Assembly: GCF_028618695.1 (NCBI RefSeq)
Contig: NZ_JAQIVI010000200.1
Coordinates: forward strand, 1 to 21,443
Origin: Natrinema soli
Lineage (GTDB): Archaea > Halobacteriota > Halobacteria > Halobacteriales > Natrialbaceae
Length of the DNA stretch: 21,443 nt
Direction: 5' to 3'
Shown piece after piece: positions 1 to 7,997 of the stretch (position 1 is the first letter of the stretch; each line of letters begins with the position of its first letter). The notes beneath the pieces were generated by a model. That model saw only the letters and a list, made by a program, of their open reading frames with translations, did no database searches and was not told the origin of the DNA. A program made the position numbers and the translations under genes.

Positions 1-926
1 CGAAGATCGGCCTCCTCGCGCGCGGCGAGGACGGCCTCGAGGCCGCGCGCGAAGAGGTCGAGGAAGCCGGGGGCGAGGCGGTCATCGTCCCAACGGACAT
101 CGCAGACTTCGACGAGGTCGACGCCGCGGCGTCGACCGTCGAGAACGCCTTCGGCTCGATCGATATCTGGGTGAACAACGCGATGGTGTCGGTGTTCTCG
201 CCGGCGGCAGAGATGACCGCCGACGACTACCGCCGCGTCACCGAGGTCACCTATCTCGGATTCGTTCACGGGACGCAGGCCGCCCTCGAGCGAATGCGCC
301 CCCGTGACGAGGGGATGATCGTCCAGGTTGGCTCCGCGCTGGCGTATCGTGGCATTCCGCTCCAGTCGGCTTACTGTGGCGCGAAACACGCGATCCAAGG
401 ATATACCGAATCCGTACGAACGGAATTGCTCCATGACAACTCTGATGTCCAGCTATCGATGGTACAGATGCCTGCGATGAATACCCCGCAATTCGAGTGG
501 ACGAAAACCCGGCTCCCGAGAAAACCGCAGCCGGTACCGCCGATCTACCAGCCTGAGGTCGCCGCTCGAGCGATCATCTGGGCTGTCGACCACGACAGAG
601 ACGAACTGTGGGTTGGGCGGTCGACAGTGAAAGCGATCCTCGGGAACCGTCTGATCCCGCGGCGACTCGACAACTATCTCGCTCGCGGTGGGTACGACTC
701 CCAACAGACCGACGAGCCGGTCGATCCGGACCGGGAACACAACCTATACGAGCCCGTATCTGGCGACTTCGGCGCTCACGGGCCGTTCGCCGACCGAGCG
801 CGCAATCGAAGCTACCTTCTCCAGGCGTCGGTGCATCGGCGAGCGCTCGCCCTGGTCATCGGCCTCGTGGCCGCGATCGCGAGCGCCGTTCTCGGTCGGC
901 GCGTCGTCTCGACCGATTCCAACTGA
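1..926 (+). CDS. SDR-family oxidoreductase with C-terminal membrane anchor (5' end cut by window)
   Basis: The reading frame is open from base 3, so the gene starts before the window; about 307 residues are visible. It is a short-chain dehydrogenase/reductase, an NAD(P)-dependent oxidoreductase. The visible part holds an acidic-then-nucleotide-binding strand (VIVPTDIADF), the NNAG-type motif as NNAM, the catalytic serine (GSALAY) and the YxxxK pair (SAYCGAKHA). The glycine-rich cofactor motif lies upstream of the window. Unlike a minimal SDR of about 250 residues, it has a C-terminal extension ending in a hydrophobic helix (HRRALALVIGLVAAIASAVL), which suggests anchoring to the cytoplasmic membrane. 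The substrate cannot be told. A truncated DUF21 gene begins 27 bases downstream with its own TATA-like box, so the two are probably separate transcripts. Confidence 0.9.
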   Translation, partial: KIGLLARGEDGLEAAREEVEEAGGEAVIVPTDIADFDEVDAAASTVENAFGSIDIWVNNAMVSVFSPAAEMTADDYRRVTEVTYLGFVHGTQAALERMRPRDEGMIVQVGSALAYRGIPLQSAYCGAKHAIQGYTESVRTELLHDNSDVQLSMVQMPAMNTPQFEWTKTRLPRKPQPVPPIYQPEVAARAIIWAVDHDRDELWVGRSTVKAILGNRLIPRRLDNYLARGGYDSQQTDEPVDPDREHNLYEPVSGDFGAHGPFADRARNRSYLLQASVHRRALALVIGLVAAIASAVLGRRVVSTDSN

Positions 927-933
927 TTTATTG
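924..933 (+). promoter_or_regulatory. TATA-like box before truncated DUF21 gene
   Basis: TGATTTATTG is centred about 26 bases before the ATG at 954, the spacing expected for a leaderless haloarchaeal transcript. A similar box precedes the intact paralogue at 3058, so the promoter seems to have been kept although the gene is broken. Confidence 0.4.
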
Positions 934-953
934 AGGTTTCTGAGCACTAATTC

Positions 954-1160
954 ATGGATATCGGAATAATCGTGGTCCGTCTGGTTGCTGGGCTCTTGCT
1001 TATCCTTGCGAACGCCTTCTTCGTCGCCATCGAGTTCGCGCTGACGCGCGCTCGACAGTTTACCGAGGAAGAGTTCGTCGCTGACAATCCCAAACTCGAG
1101 CGAGCGTGGGAGATGACCGACAACCTTGAACTCTATCTGATCACATTCCTACGGGAGTGA
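954..1160 (+). pseudogene. Truncated DUF21 (CNNM/CorC-like) gene, 5' fragment
   Basis: The first 62 or so residues match the two full-length paralogues downstream almost position for position: first membrane helix ([20 protein letters not shown]), TRARQ, an EEF block, then [15 protein letters not shown]. The paralogues continue into their second helix (TGCQVGI, TSCQIGI), but here the frame ends after a few unrelated residues (ITFLRE). The remaining 300 codons, with the other helices and both CBS domains, are missing. The break lies directly against the 3' end of the convergent UspA gene, with one base between the stop codons, which points to a deletion ending there. A 68-residue single-helix product is unlikely to work as a transporter. 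Confidence 0.8.
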
Positions 1161-1161
1161 C

Positions 1162-1593
1162 TCATTCCCGAGCGACCAGAACGGAGGTAGTCACCGATTC
1201 GAGAACGTCCTCCGTCGTGCTCCCGAAGAGTTGTTCTGTGAGGGTCGAATCCTCGCTTTCTCCGATCACGATAAGGTCGATCCCATTATCGGCGCTATAC
1301 TGTGGTATTGCGTCTTCTGGAAATCCTTCGAGAACGGCTCGTTCGGACGTAACCCCGGCCTCATCGGCCATTTGCTCGGCCTGATTGAGCGCCTCTTCCG
1401 CTTCCTCATCAAGTGCTTCGGTGAGGTCATTCGCGATGTCGCCAACGGCGGATGCGGACATCTCCGTCCCAACATCTACGACGTGCAGGAGATGCACCTT
1501 GGCACCCATACTCGACGCGATTTCCATTCCGTGGTCTAGCGCTGTTACGCTCGCATCAGAGCCATCTGTCGGGATAAGGATATCGCGGTACAC
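1162..1593 (-). CDS. UspA-family universal stress protein
   Basis: This 143-residue protein is a single Usp domain of normal length. It begins with the typical strand and loop (MYRDILIPTDGSD), has a second strand (VHLLHVVDV), an acidic central helix, and the late core DLIVIGESEDST followed by LFGSTTEDVLE. The ATP-binding consensus is G-2x-G-9x-G-S/T. Here the first G and the final GST are present, but the middle glycine is glutamate (GESED), so nucleotide binding may be altered. The start codon is GTG. The gene is convergent with the truncated DUF21 gene. A role in stress response is family knowledge only; the signal cannot be told. Confidence 0.9.
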   Translation of the reverse strand: MYRDILIPTDGSDASVTALDHGMEIASSMGAKVHLLHVVDVGTEMSASAVGDIANDLTEALDEEAEEALNQAEQMADEAGVTSERAVLEGFPEDAIPQYSADNGIDLIVIGESEDSTLTEQLFGSTTEDVLESVTTSVLVARE

Positions 1594-1823
1594 GTCGAGG
1601 TCCTATTGGCTGAACGGCAAAAAACATGACCCCGAGTCAGCTGGACCGGACCATGTCGTGATATTGGGAACTTGGCTCGTAACCCGCCGGAGCGGAACAC
1701 GCTTGGGGAAGGTCTTATTGTCCAGCGCGTCATCAAGGCCATCTATCGCCCCTCGGAGACCGGGCGGTCGGTCAGACTCAACTGAACAGCCCATCCGGCA
1801 GCAATGTCAGTTTGCCACCCGTG

Positions 1824-1831
1824 CTTTTTTG
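1824..1831 (+). promoter_or_regulatory. T-rich TATA-like box before first full DUF21-CBS gene
   Basis: CTTTTTTG lies about 34 bases before the ATG at 1862, in the place where the other two paralogues carry TTTATT boxes. It is a weak match. Confidence 0.3.
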
Positions 1832-1861
1832 CTCGACGTCGTATCGATGGACCTATACTGA

Positions 1862-2968
1862 ATGCAAGCACCCGAAATACTCCTCCGTCTCGTTGCGGGT
1901 GCCGCGTTGATTCTCGCCAACGGGTTTTTTGTCACCATCGAGTTCGCGCTGACCCGCGCCCGACAGTATTCCGAAGCGGAGTTCATGGAACCTGGTCTCG
2001 AACGTGCGTGGGAGATGACCGAGGAACTCGAAATCTATCTCACTGGCTGTCAGGTCGGCATCACCGCCTGTAGCATCGCACTGGGTATCGTCGCGGAACC
2101 CGCGCTCGCAGCGCTGTTCGAACCGTTGTTCGGCGGGACGATTCTCGCGTCGATTGGCGCGGGCGTGCTCTTGGCGTACATCATCGTGAGCTTGGTACAC
2201 AAGGTCTACGGTGAACAGGCCCCCACCTACCTCGGCGTCGAGCGCTCGAAACAGGTCTGCCGCTACGGCGCGACACCGCTGTATTGGTTCACGTGGGTCA
2301 TTCGACCGATTCTCCGCGTCGGTGACTGGGTGGCGAAATGGACGCTTTCGCTGTTCGGCGTCGAGATGACCGGTGCGTGGCTCGAATCCGACGGCGAGGA
2401 CATTGAGGGGCGTGCGGACCTCCACCGACAGCTCGAGTCGATACTCGACGACAATGAGATTCCCGAAGAGCGTCGTCAGGAAGTAATGAACGCGTTGGTG
2501 GTCGAGGAAATCCCCATCCGTGACATCATGGTGCCGCGCGAGGAAATCGCCACACTCTCGACCAACAATACCCCCGAGGAAAACCTCGCGGTCGTCGAGG
2601 AGCATCCACATCTCCGCTATCCGCTGGTCGGCGAGGACATCGACGATTTCCGAGGGGTCATTTACCTCGCGACGGTCACAAACCAATTCGAGGCGTTCAA
2701 AAACGGCGACATCGACATCGAGGAGCTCGCCGAGTCACCGATGACGCTCCCGGCCGACGAGGTAATCAGCGACGCCATCGACCGCTTCCAGACGGAAAAT
2801 CAGGAACTCGCGTTCGTCACTGAGGAGGGACGGGTCGTCGGCCTGTTAACCGCGACAGACGCTTTCGAGGAAGTGATGGGCGAACTCGAAGACCCCATTG
2901 ACGTCTACCAGCGCGAACAACGCGGGGACGATGCATCGGGACTAGACTCCCAAAGCGACCCGGCTTGA
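1862..2968 (+). CDS. DUF21-CBS membrane protein (CNNM/CorC/HlyC-like), copy 1
   Basis: This 368-residue membrane protein has an N-terminal DUF21 domain (about residues 1-190) and two CBS domains (about 215-340). Hydrophobic segments lie near residues 5-27, 62-80, 92-113 and 137-155. The family motif after the third helix reads YGEQAPTYLG, where many members have GE.xPK. The first CBS begins at [13 protein letters not shown] and the second ends at [20 protein letters not shown]. The protein stops soon after, so the C-terminal CorC/HlyC domain of many bacterial members is absent. The family is linked to Mg2+/Co2+ or other cation efflux, and CBS pairs usually sense adenine nucleotides. The old name 'hemolysin' should not be taken literally. 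It is the second of three tandem paralogues, and 89 bases separate it from the third. Confidence 0.93.
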   Translation: MQAPEILLRLVAGAALILANGFFVTIEFALTRARQYSEAEFMEPGLERAWEMTEELEIYLTGCQVGITACSIALGIVAEPALAALFEPLFGGTILASIGAGVLLAYIIVSLVHKVYGEQAPTYLGVERSKQVCRYGATPLYWFTWVIRPILRVGDWVAKWTLSLFGVEMTGAWLESDGEDIEGRADLHRQLESILDDNEIPEERRQEVMNALVVEEIPIRDIMVPREEIATLSTNNTPEENLAVVEEHPHLRYPLVGEDIDDFRGVIYLATVTNQFEAFKNGDIDIEELAESPMTLPADEVISDAIDRFQTENQELAFVTEEGRVVGLLTATDAFEEVMGELEDPIDVYQREQRGDDASGLDSQSDPA

Positions 2969-3025
2969 GACACCTCGTGAGGACGGTAGCCGTCGTAGCG
3001 CGAAGAATCGGTTTGCAGACAAGCC

Positions 3026-3034
3026 GTTTATTTG
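3026..3034 (+). promoter_or_regulatory. TATA-like box before second full DUF21-CBS gene
   Basis: GTTTATTTG is centred about 28 bases before the ATG at 3058, good spacing for a leaderless transcript. It suggests this paralogue has its own promoter although the upstream copy ends only 89 bases away. Confidence 0.5.
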
Positions 3035-3057
3035 TCTTCCAATTCGTATAATTCGCT

Positions 3058-4152
3058 ATGCCGATGCCCGCGCTCGAAGCCTCCATCAGGCTTATTGCCG
3101 GTCTATTACTCATTCTCGCCAACGGGTTTTTCGTCGCCATCGAATTCGCGCTGACCCGCGCCCGACAGTATTCCGAAGCGGAGTTCATGGAACCCGGTCT
3201 CGAACGCGCCTGGGAGATGACTCAGAACTTAGAGATTTACTTGACCAGTTGCCAGATCGGGATTACGTTCTCGAGCATCGCGGTCGGTATCGTCGCCGAA
3301 CCAGCTCTGACGGCCATCTTCGAACCGCTGTTCGGTGGTACCGTTCTCGCATCGGTCGGCGCAGGAGCCATCCTCGCGTTTCTCATCGTCAACCTCGTCC
3401 ATCTGACCCACGGCGAGCAAACCCCTACCTATCTCGGCGTCGAGTGCTCGAAACTGGTCTGTCGGTACTGTGCGACGCCGCTGTACTGGTGGACGCGGAG
3501 CATCTGGCCGATCATCAAGTTCGGAGATGGGGCGGCGAAATGGACGCTTTCGCTGTTCGGCGTCGAGATGACCGGCGCGTGGCTCGAAACCGAGTCTGAT
3601 GTCATGCAGGGGCGTGCGGGTCTCTACAAGCGCTTCAGCTCGATCCTCGAAGCGGGAAACATTCCCGCAGAACGCCATCAGGAGGTGATGAACGCGCTGG
3701 CCGTCGGCGACATCCCGGTCGAGGTGATCATGGTTCCGCGCGAGGAGATCGTTGCGCTCTCGACCGAGAACACCCCCGAAGAGAACCTCGCGCTCGTCGA
3801 GGAACACTCCCATTCTCGCTACCCAGTGGTCGGCGAGGACATGGACGACTTCCGCGGGGTCGTCTATCTCCCGACGATCACGAACCATTTCGAGGACCTC
3901 ATGAGCGGCGAAGTCGACATCGAAGACATCGCCGAGTCGCCGATGACGCTCCCGGCCAAGGAGGAAATCAATGACGCTATCGACCGTTTCCAGAGGGAAA
4001 ATCAGGAACTCGCCCTCGTCACCGAGGGAGACACGATCGTTGGTCTCCTGACCTCGACAGATGCCTTCGAGGAGGTCATGGGCGACCTCGAAGACCCGAT
4101 AGACGAGCGGGCCGGACGCGCGCGCCGTGGAGCGGACCTGACCGGAACCTGA
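3058..4152 (+). CDS. DUF21-CBS membrane protein (CNNM/CorC/HlyC-like), copy 2
   Basis: This 364-residue paralogue of the gene at 1862 has the same order: membrane-embedded DUF21 domain with about four hydrophobic segments, then two CBS domains starting near [13 protein letters not shown] and ending near [20 protein letters not shown]. The motif after the third helix is [10 protein letters not shown]. Near-identical blocks (for example [20 protein letters not shown] and [17 protein letters not shown]) alternate with clearly diverged ones, the pattern expected from gene conversion between tandem copies. Diverged parts include the TM2-TM3 region and the C-terminal tail. The likely role is cation export or its regulation at the cytoplasmic membrane; the ion is unknown. 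A decayed TBP fragment follows 34 bases downstream. Confidence 0.93.
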   Translation: MPMPALEASIRLIAGLLLILANGFFVAIEFALTRARQYSEAEFMEPGLERAWEMTQNLEIYLTSCQIGITFSSIAVGIVAEPALTAIFEPLFGGTVLASVGAGAILAFLIVNLVHLTHGEQTPTYLGVECSKLVCRYCATPLYWWTRSIWPIIKFGDGAAKWTLSLFGVEMTGAWLETESDVMQGRAGLYKRFSSILEAGNIPAERHQEVMNALAVGDIPVEVIMVPREEIVALSTENTPEENLALVEEHSHSRYPVVGEDMDDFRGVVYLPTITNHFEDLMSGEVDIEDIAESPMTLPAKEEINDAIDRFQRENQELALVTEGDTIVGLLTSTDAFEEVMGDLEDPIDERAGRARRGADLTGT

Positions 4153-4186
4153 GACGACTTCGGCGATCAGTCGCTCGACGAAACGC

Positions 4187-4513
4187 TTGAATACCTTTCC
4201 GGTTTCGGGGTCAGAACTGCAGATTCAGGTTGAGGAGGATCCAGAAATAATCGTCCAAAACATCGTCAGCAGCGCCGATCTCGGCCGCACTCTTAACCTA
4301 AACGCGATTGCGATTGGTCTTGGACTCGAGAATATCGAGTATGAACCGGAGCAGTTCCCCGGATTAGTGTATCGCCTTGACCAGCCGGAGGTTGTTGCAC
4401 TCCTCTTTGGCTCTGGGAAGTTGGTCGTCACTGGCGGGACAGAGGTCGACGATGCCAAACAGGCCGTTGATGTGATCACCACTCGTCTTGAGGAACTCAG
4501 CCTGCTCGAGTAA
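4187..4513 (+). pseudogene. C-terminal half of a TATA-binding protein (TBP)
   Basis: From about [12 protein letters not shown] onward the 108 residues match the second direct repeat of archaeal [38 protein letters not shown], the [16 protein letters not shown] strand pair and a final helix ending LEELSLLE. A complete archaeal TBP is about 185 residues with two such repeats forming the DNA-binding saddle. Here the whole first repeat is missing, and the region upstream is the end of the DUF21 gene and spacer. The only start in frame before the homology is a TTG. The half is undamaged, with no internal stops, so it may be recent. A single repeat could act only by pairing with another polypeptide. 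I favour a truncated paralogue, as haloarchaea often carry several tbp genes. Confidence 0.85.
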
Positions 4514-4658
4514 CAGATCAGTCATAACAGGCGGGAATATTTCTGAGTGGATGTTGCTGGGATACTTGCGAACAGACACTGGTAATGGTATCTCCTCTCC
4601 CTACGGTTGTTTCAATCTCCATATAATAAACTATAGACAAGACACCACTGTGGTTCGT

Positions 4659-4915
4659 ATGGCGCAGTACACACGCCGGTCAGTACTGACACTGAGTGGG
4701 AGCGTGCTAGGCGGGCTCGCACTTGGGGTACAGTCACAGTCGCACAGGCACAGAATCGGTATCTCGTAGATGCAAAGCGCGTCAGCGCGGCCGAGGCTCG
4801 CAATGCAGGACTCACAGTCATCCACGGCCTAAGCGCCATCGACGTCCTCGTTGTCCGCAGGGATGATTCTGCAGTCGACACACTGGGCGCAGAGTACGCA
4901 CACGTACTTACCGAA
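4659..4915 (+). pseudogene. N-terminal relic of a Tat-exported S8 (halolysin-like) serine protease, frameshifted
   Basis: The ATG at 4659 opens a twin-arginine signal peptide (TRRSVLTLSG then a GGLALGV hydrophobic core). The frame is broken between about 4726 and 4745 and stops at 4767. In the next frame the protein resumes as AQAQNRYLVDAKRVSAAE, then GLTVIHGLSAIDVLVVRRDD and VDTLGAEYAHV. This resembles the propeptide (inhibitor I9-like) region found before the catalytic domain in haloarchaeal subtilisin-like proteases. No catalytic Asp, His or Ser domain follows. Homology fades by about 4915, and from about 4985 the sequence belongs to the neighbouring HTH-protein fragment on the other strand. 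Family assignment rests on recall of the pattern and is moderate; that it is a broken exported protein is clearer. Confidence 0.6.
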
Positions 4916-4969
4916 CCACCCAGTTTCAGACAACGTTCTGAAGGAAGGAACCGTGCTACTAGCGACTGG

Positions 4970-5770
4970 TCAGGCGCGAGAGTGTGTCAAGCGCAAAGCG
5001 CTTGCTGCTCGAGCGGTGGGCCCATCCGTACGGTTCGATTGCTTGTAGTCGATCGCTGTCGCTGTGAGCGCAGCTGCGATTTGTAGCCAGGGACCGACTG
5101 CCGAATGATCGAGTAAGTGCGAGGGATCTAGTGGCCAAAACAGTGTACTACCGAGTGGGTCATCGAGATCATCGTATCGATCTGGCGGGAGGATTGTCTC
5201 GAGCAAGGCGTCGGCAGCGTCGAGGAGCGTCTGATTCTCCTCGAGGACAGTTGGAACAACCGAATCGCGGCGTTCGGAAGTAGTCTGGAACGATAACGCC
5301 AGACGATATCTGTTCTCGTCAACCCGGATGAGATCGAACGCCTCGAGCCGGTTGCGATAGTTCCGGATGGTCCGTGCTGAGACGTCCGCTCGGTCGGCGA
5401 GGTCACGCTGTGATAGGCGGTTTTCGGCTATGAGAAGCACCCGAACGATTCGGCCAACTGTTGGCGGCAAATCACAGAGCAACTGCTCGGAGTCGAGCAT
5501 ACTCAACGCATAGCGGAGTTCGTCCGGCCGGAGCTCTCGGCTCTCGTCTTCGGTGGCGAGTTGCTGGAGTGCTCGAGCAGCGGCGTACGGCGAGCTGACT
5601 AACGCCTGTAGTAGCGAGATGCTGTCTCGATCGGTCGGAGGTTTTTCGACTGTAGGATCCGCGTCGCAGCCATCGCGTAGCCCGTTCGATCGACCGTCGA
5701 GAGGGAGACGGCTTGACGAGGAGCTGTACAACATGCGGTGGATGACTGAAACGTGCTTCTCGGTGGTCAA
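4970..5770 (-). pseudogene. C-terminal fragment of the large HTH protein (second copy of the 12-14 kb gene)
   Basis: A 266-codon frame is open here, but only its middle is real. From SLLQALVSSPYA to about AAALTAT it is strongly similar in protein and DNA to the C-terminal part of the large protein at 11757-14468, including the winged-helix block LSQRDLADRADVSARTIRNY. Upstream the DNA still matches (about 5640-5700, encoding LSTVDRTGYAMAATRILQ) but in another frame, so there is a frameshift near 5630. Downstream the match also continues in another frame, ending MGPPLEQQALCA with a stop at 4987-4989, which may be the ancestral C-terminus. The N-terminal two thirds are absent; a transposase relic begins at about 5715 instead. 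Confidence 0.8.
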
Positions 5771-5879
5771 GTGCTCGCACGGTCGTGCCGTGCGAGCGCA
5801 GACCTAGTACCGTGAGTTCCGAGAATGCGTCCTGATGTTCGCTATCTACAACGTCGAACGCGCCTCCAAAGCATTATGA
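5715..5879 (+). pseudogene. C-terminal relic of an IS4/IS5-superfamily DDE transposase
   Basis: Reading from about 5715, the frame gives DEELYNMRWMTE then TCFSVVK. This is an exact fit to the Y-2x-R-3x-E-6x-K signature around the last catalytic glutamate of IS4/IS5-type transposases (Y at 5727, R at 5736, E at 5748, K at 5769). It continues GRAVRAQT, an in-frame TAG at 5805-5807, then YREFRECVLMFAIYNVERAS and a stop at 5877-5879. Relatives commonly have a tryptophan before YREF, so the TAG looks like a TGG-to-TAG nonsense mutation. The rest of the element is gone. Exact family (IS5-like is my guess) needs a search. Confidence 0.75.
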
Positions 5880-6095
5880 TCCCGACGCCGTACCCCTATT
5901 CAACAAAGCACGACGGTCCTGTATCAAGCCACGTTCGTGGATGAGTCTAGTTCACCGTACTAGTTTCACCCCCGTCTTTTCGCCGGCACTCTACCGGAAT
6001 CGTGGACGAATTCGCACAACTGTGCTCGGAAAGCGGCCGCAACTCATGTTACGACCGGCAGAATTGGGAGCACAGAGGTGTGCTGTCGGTCGCGG

Positions 6096-7187
6096 TCACT
6101 CTCCGAGGAAATCACTACTGAGGGAGGGGAAGATCATGTGCGCGAAATGGATCGTGAGGACGACGACGATTGGGCCGAGGAAGAGTCCGTACCAGCCGAA
6201 AGCGAGGGTCCCGAGGAAGTACCCGAGGAGAACTAACCCCATGTGGACGCCGCTTCGCGCGGAGAGGTACGACCGCGCGAAGAAATCAGGGATCGTATCG
6301 ACGACGACGAACGTGAGAACCAGGAATGCGATCGGGTGCCAGAGCGGCGTTGCCGTCGTCACTGCGAGTCCGACCAGAACCAGTCCGTACGGGACGTAGA
6401 CGATTTTCATTCCGACGGCCGGTATCAGCGTCCCAATTCCGATAAGCAGTGAGAGTAACACCGGCGTCGCAACGACAGCCCCGCCCGGTGCGAGGTAGTT
6501 GAGACCGGTGTACGTTGCGGCGGCGGTCACGGCTGCGACCGCAATGACCGCGAGATTACTGAGAAAGACCGTTTCGAGGTCGTCGTCGACCGACTCGATG
6601 TACGAGACGATCTCGTCGTCATGGTCGATGCTCTCGTAGAACCACCGTCGTAACTTCTGGTCGTCGCGCAAGAAATAGAAGAGAAACGTAAGCATGAGAA
6701 AAAATCGAGCGAGAACCGAGAAAACGAATCCGGCGAACGACTGGAGTCGTCCCAGCGCGCCCGGAACGCCCTGGCGGAGGACGCCAGCGATCGGGCCGCC
6801 GGAACCATCCATGAGTGCGTCCTGGAGACTATTGATATTGCCCTCCCTGACCAATCGCAAATACGGCTGGAATAGCGATCGATACGCCTCGAGTGAACTC
6901 GTGGCGAGGAACTGATCCAGTTCCCGAAGTGCGACGACGCCCGTGTAGGCGATGACGGCCGCCATGGGGACGACGACGAATAGTATCGTGATCGTCGTCG
7001 TCACGTTCGGGTGGTCGATGACGCGATCGAGTTGGCGATACAGTGGACGCGTCGCGTAGTAGACGAATATCGCGAAGAGCACTGTCCCCACGTATCTGAA
7101 GAGGGCGATTCCGATCAGTGCCGCGAGAATCAAGCCGAATCCAACCCAGAGGAGACGCTTGCCGTCCCATCCGTCGAAAACGGCCAT
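6096..7187 (-). CDS. AI-2E family (PerM/UPF0118) permease
   Basis: This 363-residue multi-pass membrane protein has the layout of the AI-2E/PerM family. Two N-terminal hydrophobic segments are followed by a long soluble stretch (LFQPYLRLVREGNINSLQ), then a segment FSVLARFFLMLTFLFYFLRDD, where the FYFLRDD end is typical. A cluster of C-terminal helices carries GIGTLIPAVGMKIVYVPYG, and the final helix GLFLGPIVVVLTIHF matches the family's G-P block. Family members are called transporters of small molecules or of Na+/H+, with little proven for archaea. I chose the ATG at 7187; a GTG two codons upstream (7193) gives the same frame. It diverges from the coupled membrane genes at 7410, with a 222-base gap holding both promoters. 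Confidence 0.9.
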   Translation of the reverse strand: MAVFDGWDGKRLLWVGFGLILAALIGIALFRYVGTVLFAIFVYYATRPLYRQLDRVIDHPNVTTTITILFVVVPMAAVIAYTGVVALRELDQFLATSSLEAYRSLFQPYLRLVREGNINSLQDALMDGSGGPIAGVLRQGVPGALGRLQSFAGFVFSVLARFFLMLTFLFYFLRDDQKLRRWFYESIDHDDEIVSYIESVDDDLETVFLSNLAVIAVAAVTAAATYTGLNYLAPGGAVVATPVLLSLLIGIGTLIPAVGMKIVYVPYGLVLVGLAVTTATPLWHPIAFLVLTFVVVDTIPDFFARSYLSARSGVHMGLVLLGYFLGTLAFGWYGLFLGPIVVVLTIHFAHMIFPSLSSDFLGE

Positions 7188-7375
7188 GGGCACTCACACG
7201 GGTACAAACCGGAAAAATGCCGGTCTTGAAAGTGGAGGCTGGAATCATCGCGTGGTCATCGCAGAAGCGAGTAGCCGAATCGAGAGCAGACCTGTTAACG
7301 AGAGGTCCTGGATCACGTCTGTCGGCTCCCTGGCTATGGACCTTCATTTCTTTGAATAGCTGCAAATTCGGCTGC

Positions 7376-7385
7376 GGGTTTTAGT
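7376..7385 (+). promoter_or_regulatory. TATA-like box before 7410 gene
   Basis: GGGTTTTAGT is centred about 29 bases before the GTG at 7410, the right spacing for a leaderless transcript of the two coupled membrane genes. Confidence 0.4.
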
Positions 7386-7409
7386 GTTCTCGAACCTAGT
7401 TATTGCGCT

Positions 7410-7997
7410 GTGACGCTCGAGGAATTCGTCCGCGACGAGCGGATGAACGCCGTCATCGGATGGTCGTTGACAGGCATCGTAGCGCTGAGTGCCATCGAGA
7501 GCGTTCTTACAGGCGTTCTACTCTGGGGTGGGTTCGAGCTAGTCATCGTCGCTATGGTATCGGTACCACCGCTGATCACCGGCGACTGGACGGCGATGGT
7601 TTCCTGGCCACTCTTGGCGGTCGCTATGCTCTCAGTCGTCGCCAGTGTAGCCGGGTTTCCGTCCGAGACTCTAGTGTATCTCGCCGTTGCGGCGCTCGCA
7701 CTCATCGTCGTCGTCGAGCTTGAGACGTTCGCATCGGTCGAACTGAGTCGTCGGTTCGCTGTCGTCTTTGCGGTACTGACGACGCTGGCACTTCAAGCGC
7801 TCTGGACCATCGCGCAGTTCTACTCGGATCAGTGGCTCGGGACCGAGTACCTCCGCTCGCAGACTGAACTCCAGTGGGACTTCGTCATCGTCACCGTCGT
7901 GGGGCTCGTGCTCGGCGGGCTCTTCCAGTGGTACGCCGGCCGATTCGAGCCGGCGGGTGCCGTTGCTCGAGCCGCGGAGGAAGCGGAATCATCATGA
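7410..7997 (+). CDS. Uncharacterised multi-pass membrane protein (first of a coupled pair)
   Basis: This 195-residue protein, starting at GTG, has about six hydrophobic helices (residues roughly 14-35, 37-55, 63-83, 86-103, 117-137 and 158-176). It ends in a short acidic cytoplasmic-type tail (VARAAEEAESS). I do not recognise the family. Its stop codon overlaps the ATG of the next gene (ATGA, 7994-7997), so the pair is translationally coupled and the products probably work together. A DUF2238-like partner and a nearby permease suggest an envelope role, but no substrate is visible. Confidence 0.8.
   Translation: MTLEEFVRDERMNAVIGWSLTGIVALSAIESVLTGVLLWGGFELVIVAMVSVPPLITGDWTAMVSWPLLAVAMLSVVASVAGFPSETLVYLAVAALALIVVVELETFASVELSRRFAVVFAVLTTLALQALWTIAQFYSDQWLGTEYLRSQTELQWDFVIVTVVGLVLGGLFQWYAGRFEPAGAVARAAEEAESS

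Noticed and set aside
1603..1794. 63-codon minus-strand frame with an ATG upstream of the UspA gene
   Set aside because: Proline- and serine-rich with no recognisable domain. A short real gene cannot be excluded, but nothing supports it.
1853..2686. 277-codon minus-strand frame opposite the first full DUF21-CBS gene (and a similar one at 3229-3888)
   Set aside because: Antisense shadows of GC-rich coding DNA. The His/Arg/Asp-rich translations match no pattern, while the plus-strand genes have clear domains.
4970..5050. Last 30 codons of the 266-codon frame as a genuine C-terminus
   Set aside because: The matching DNA at 11950-12014 is conserved in a different reading phase, so these residues result from a frameshift.
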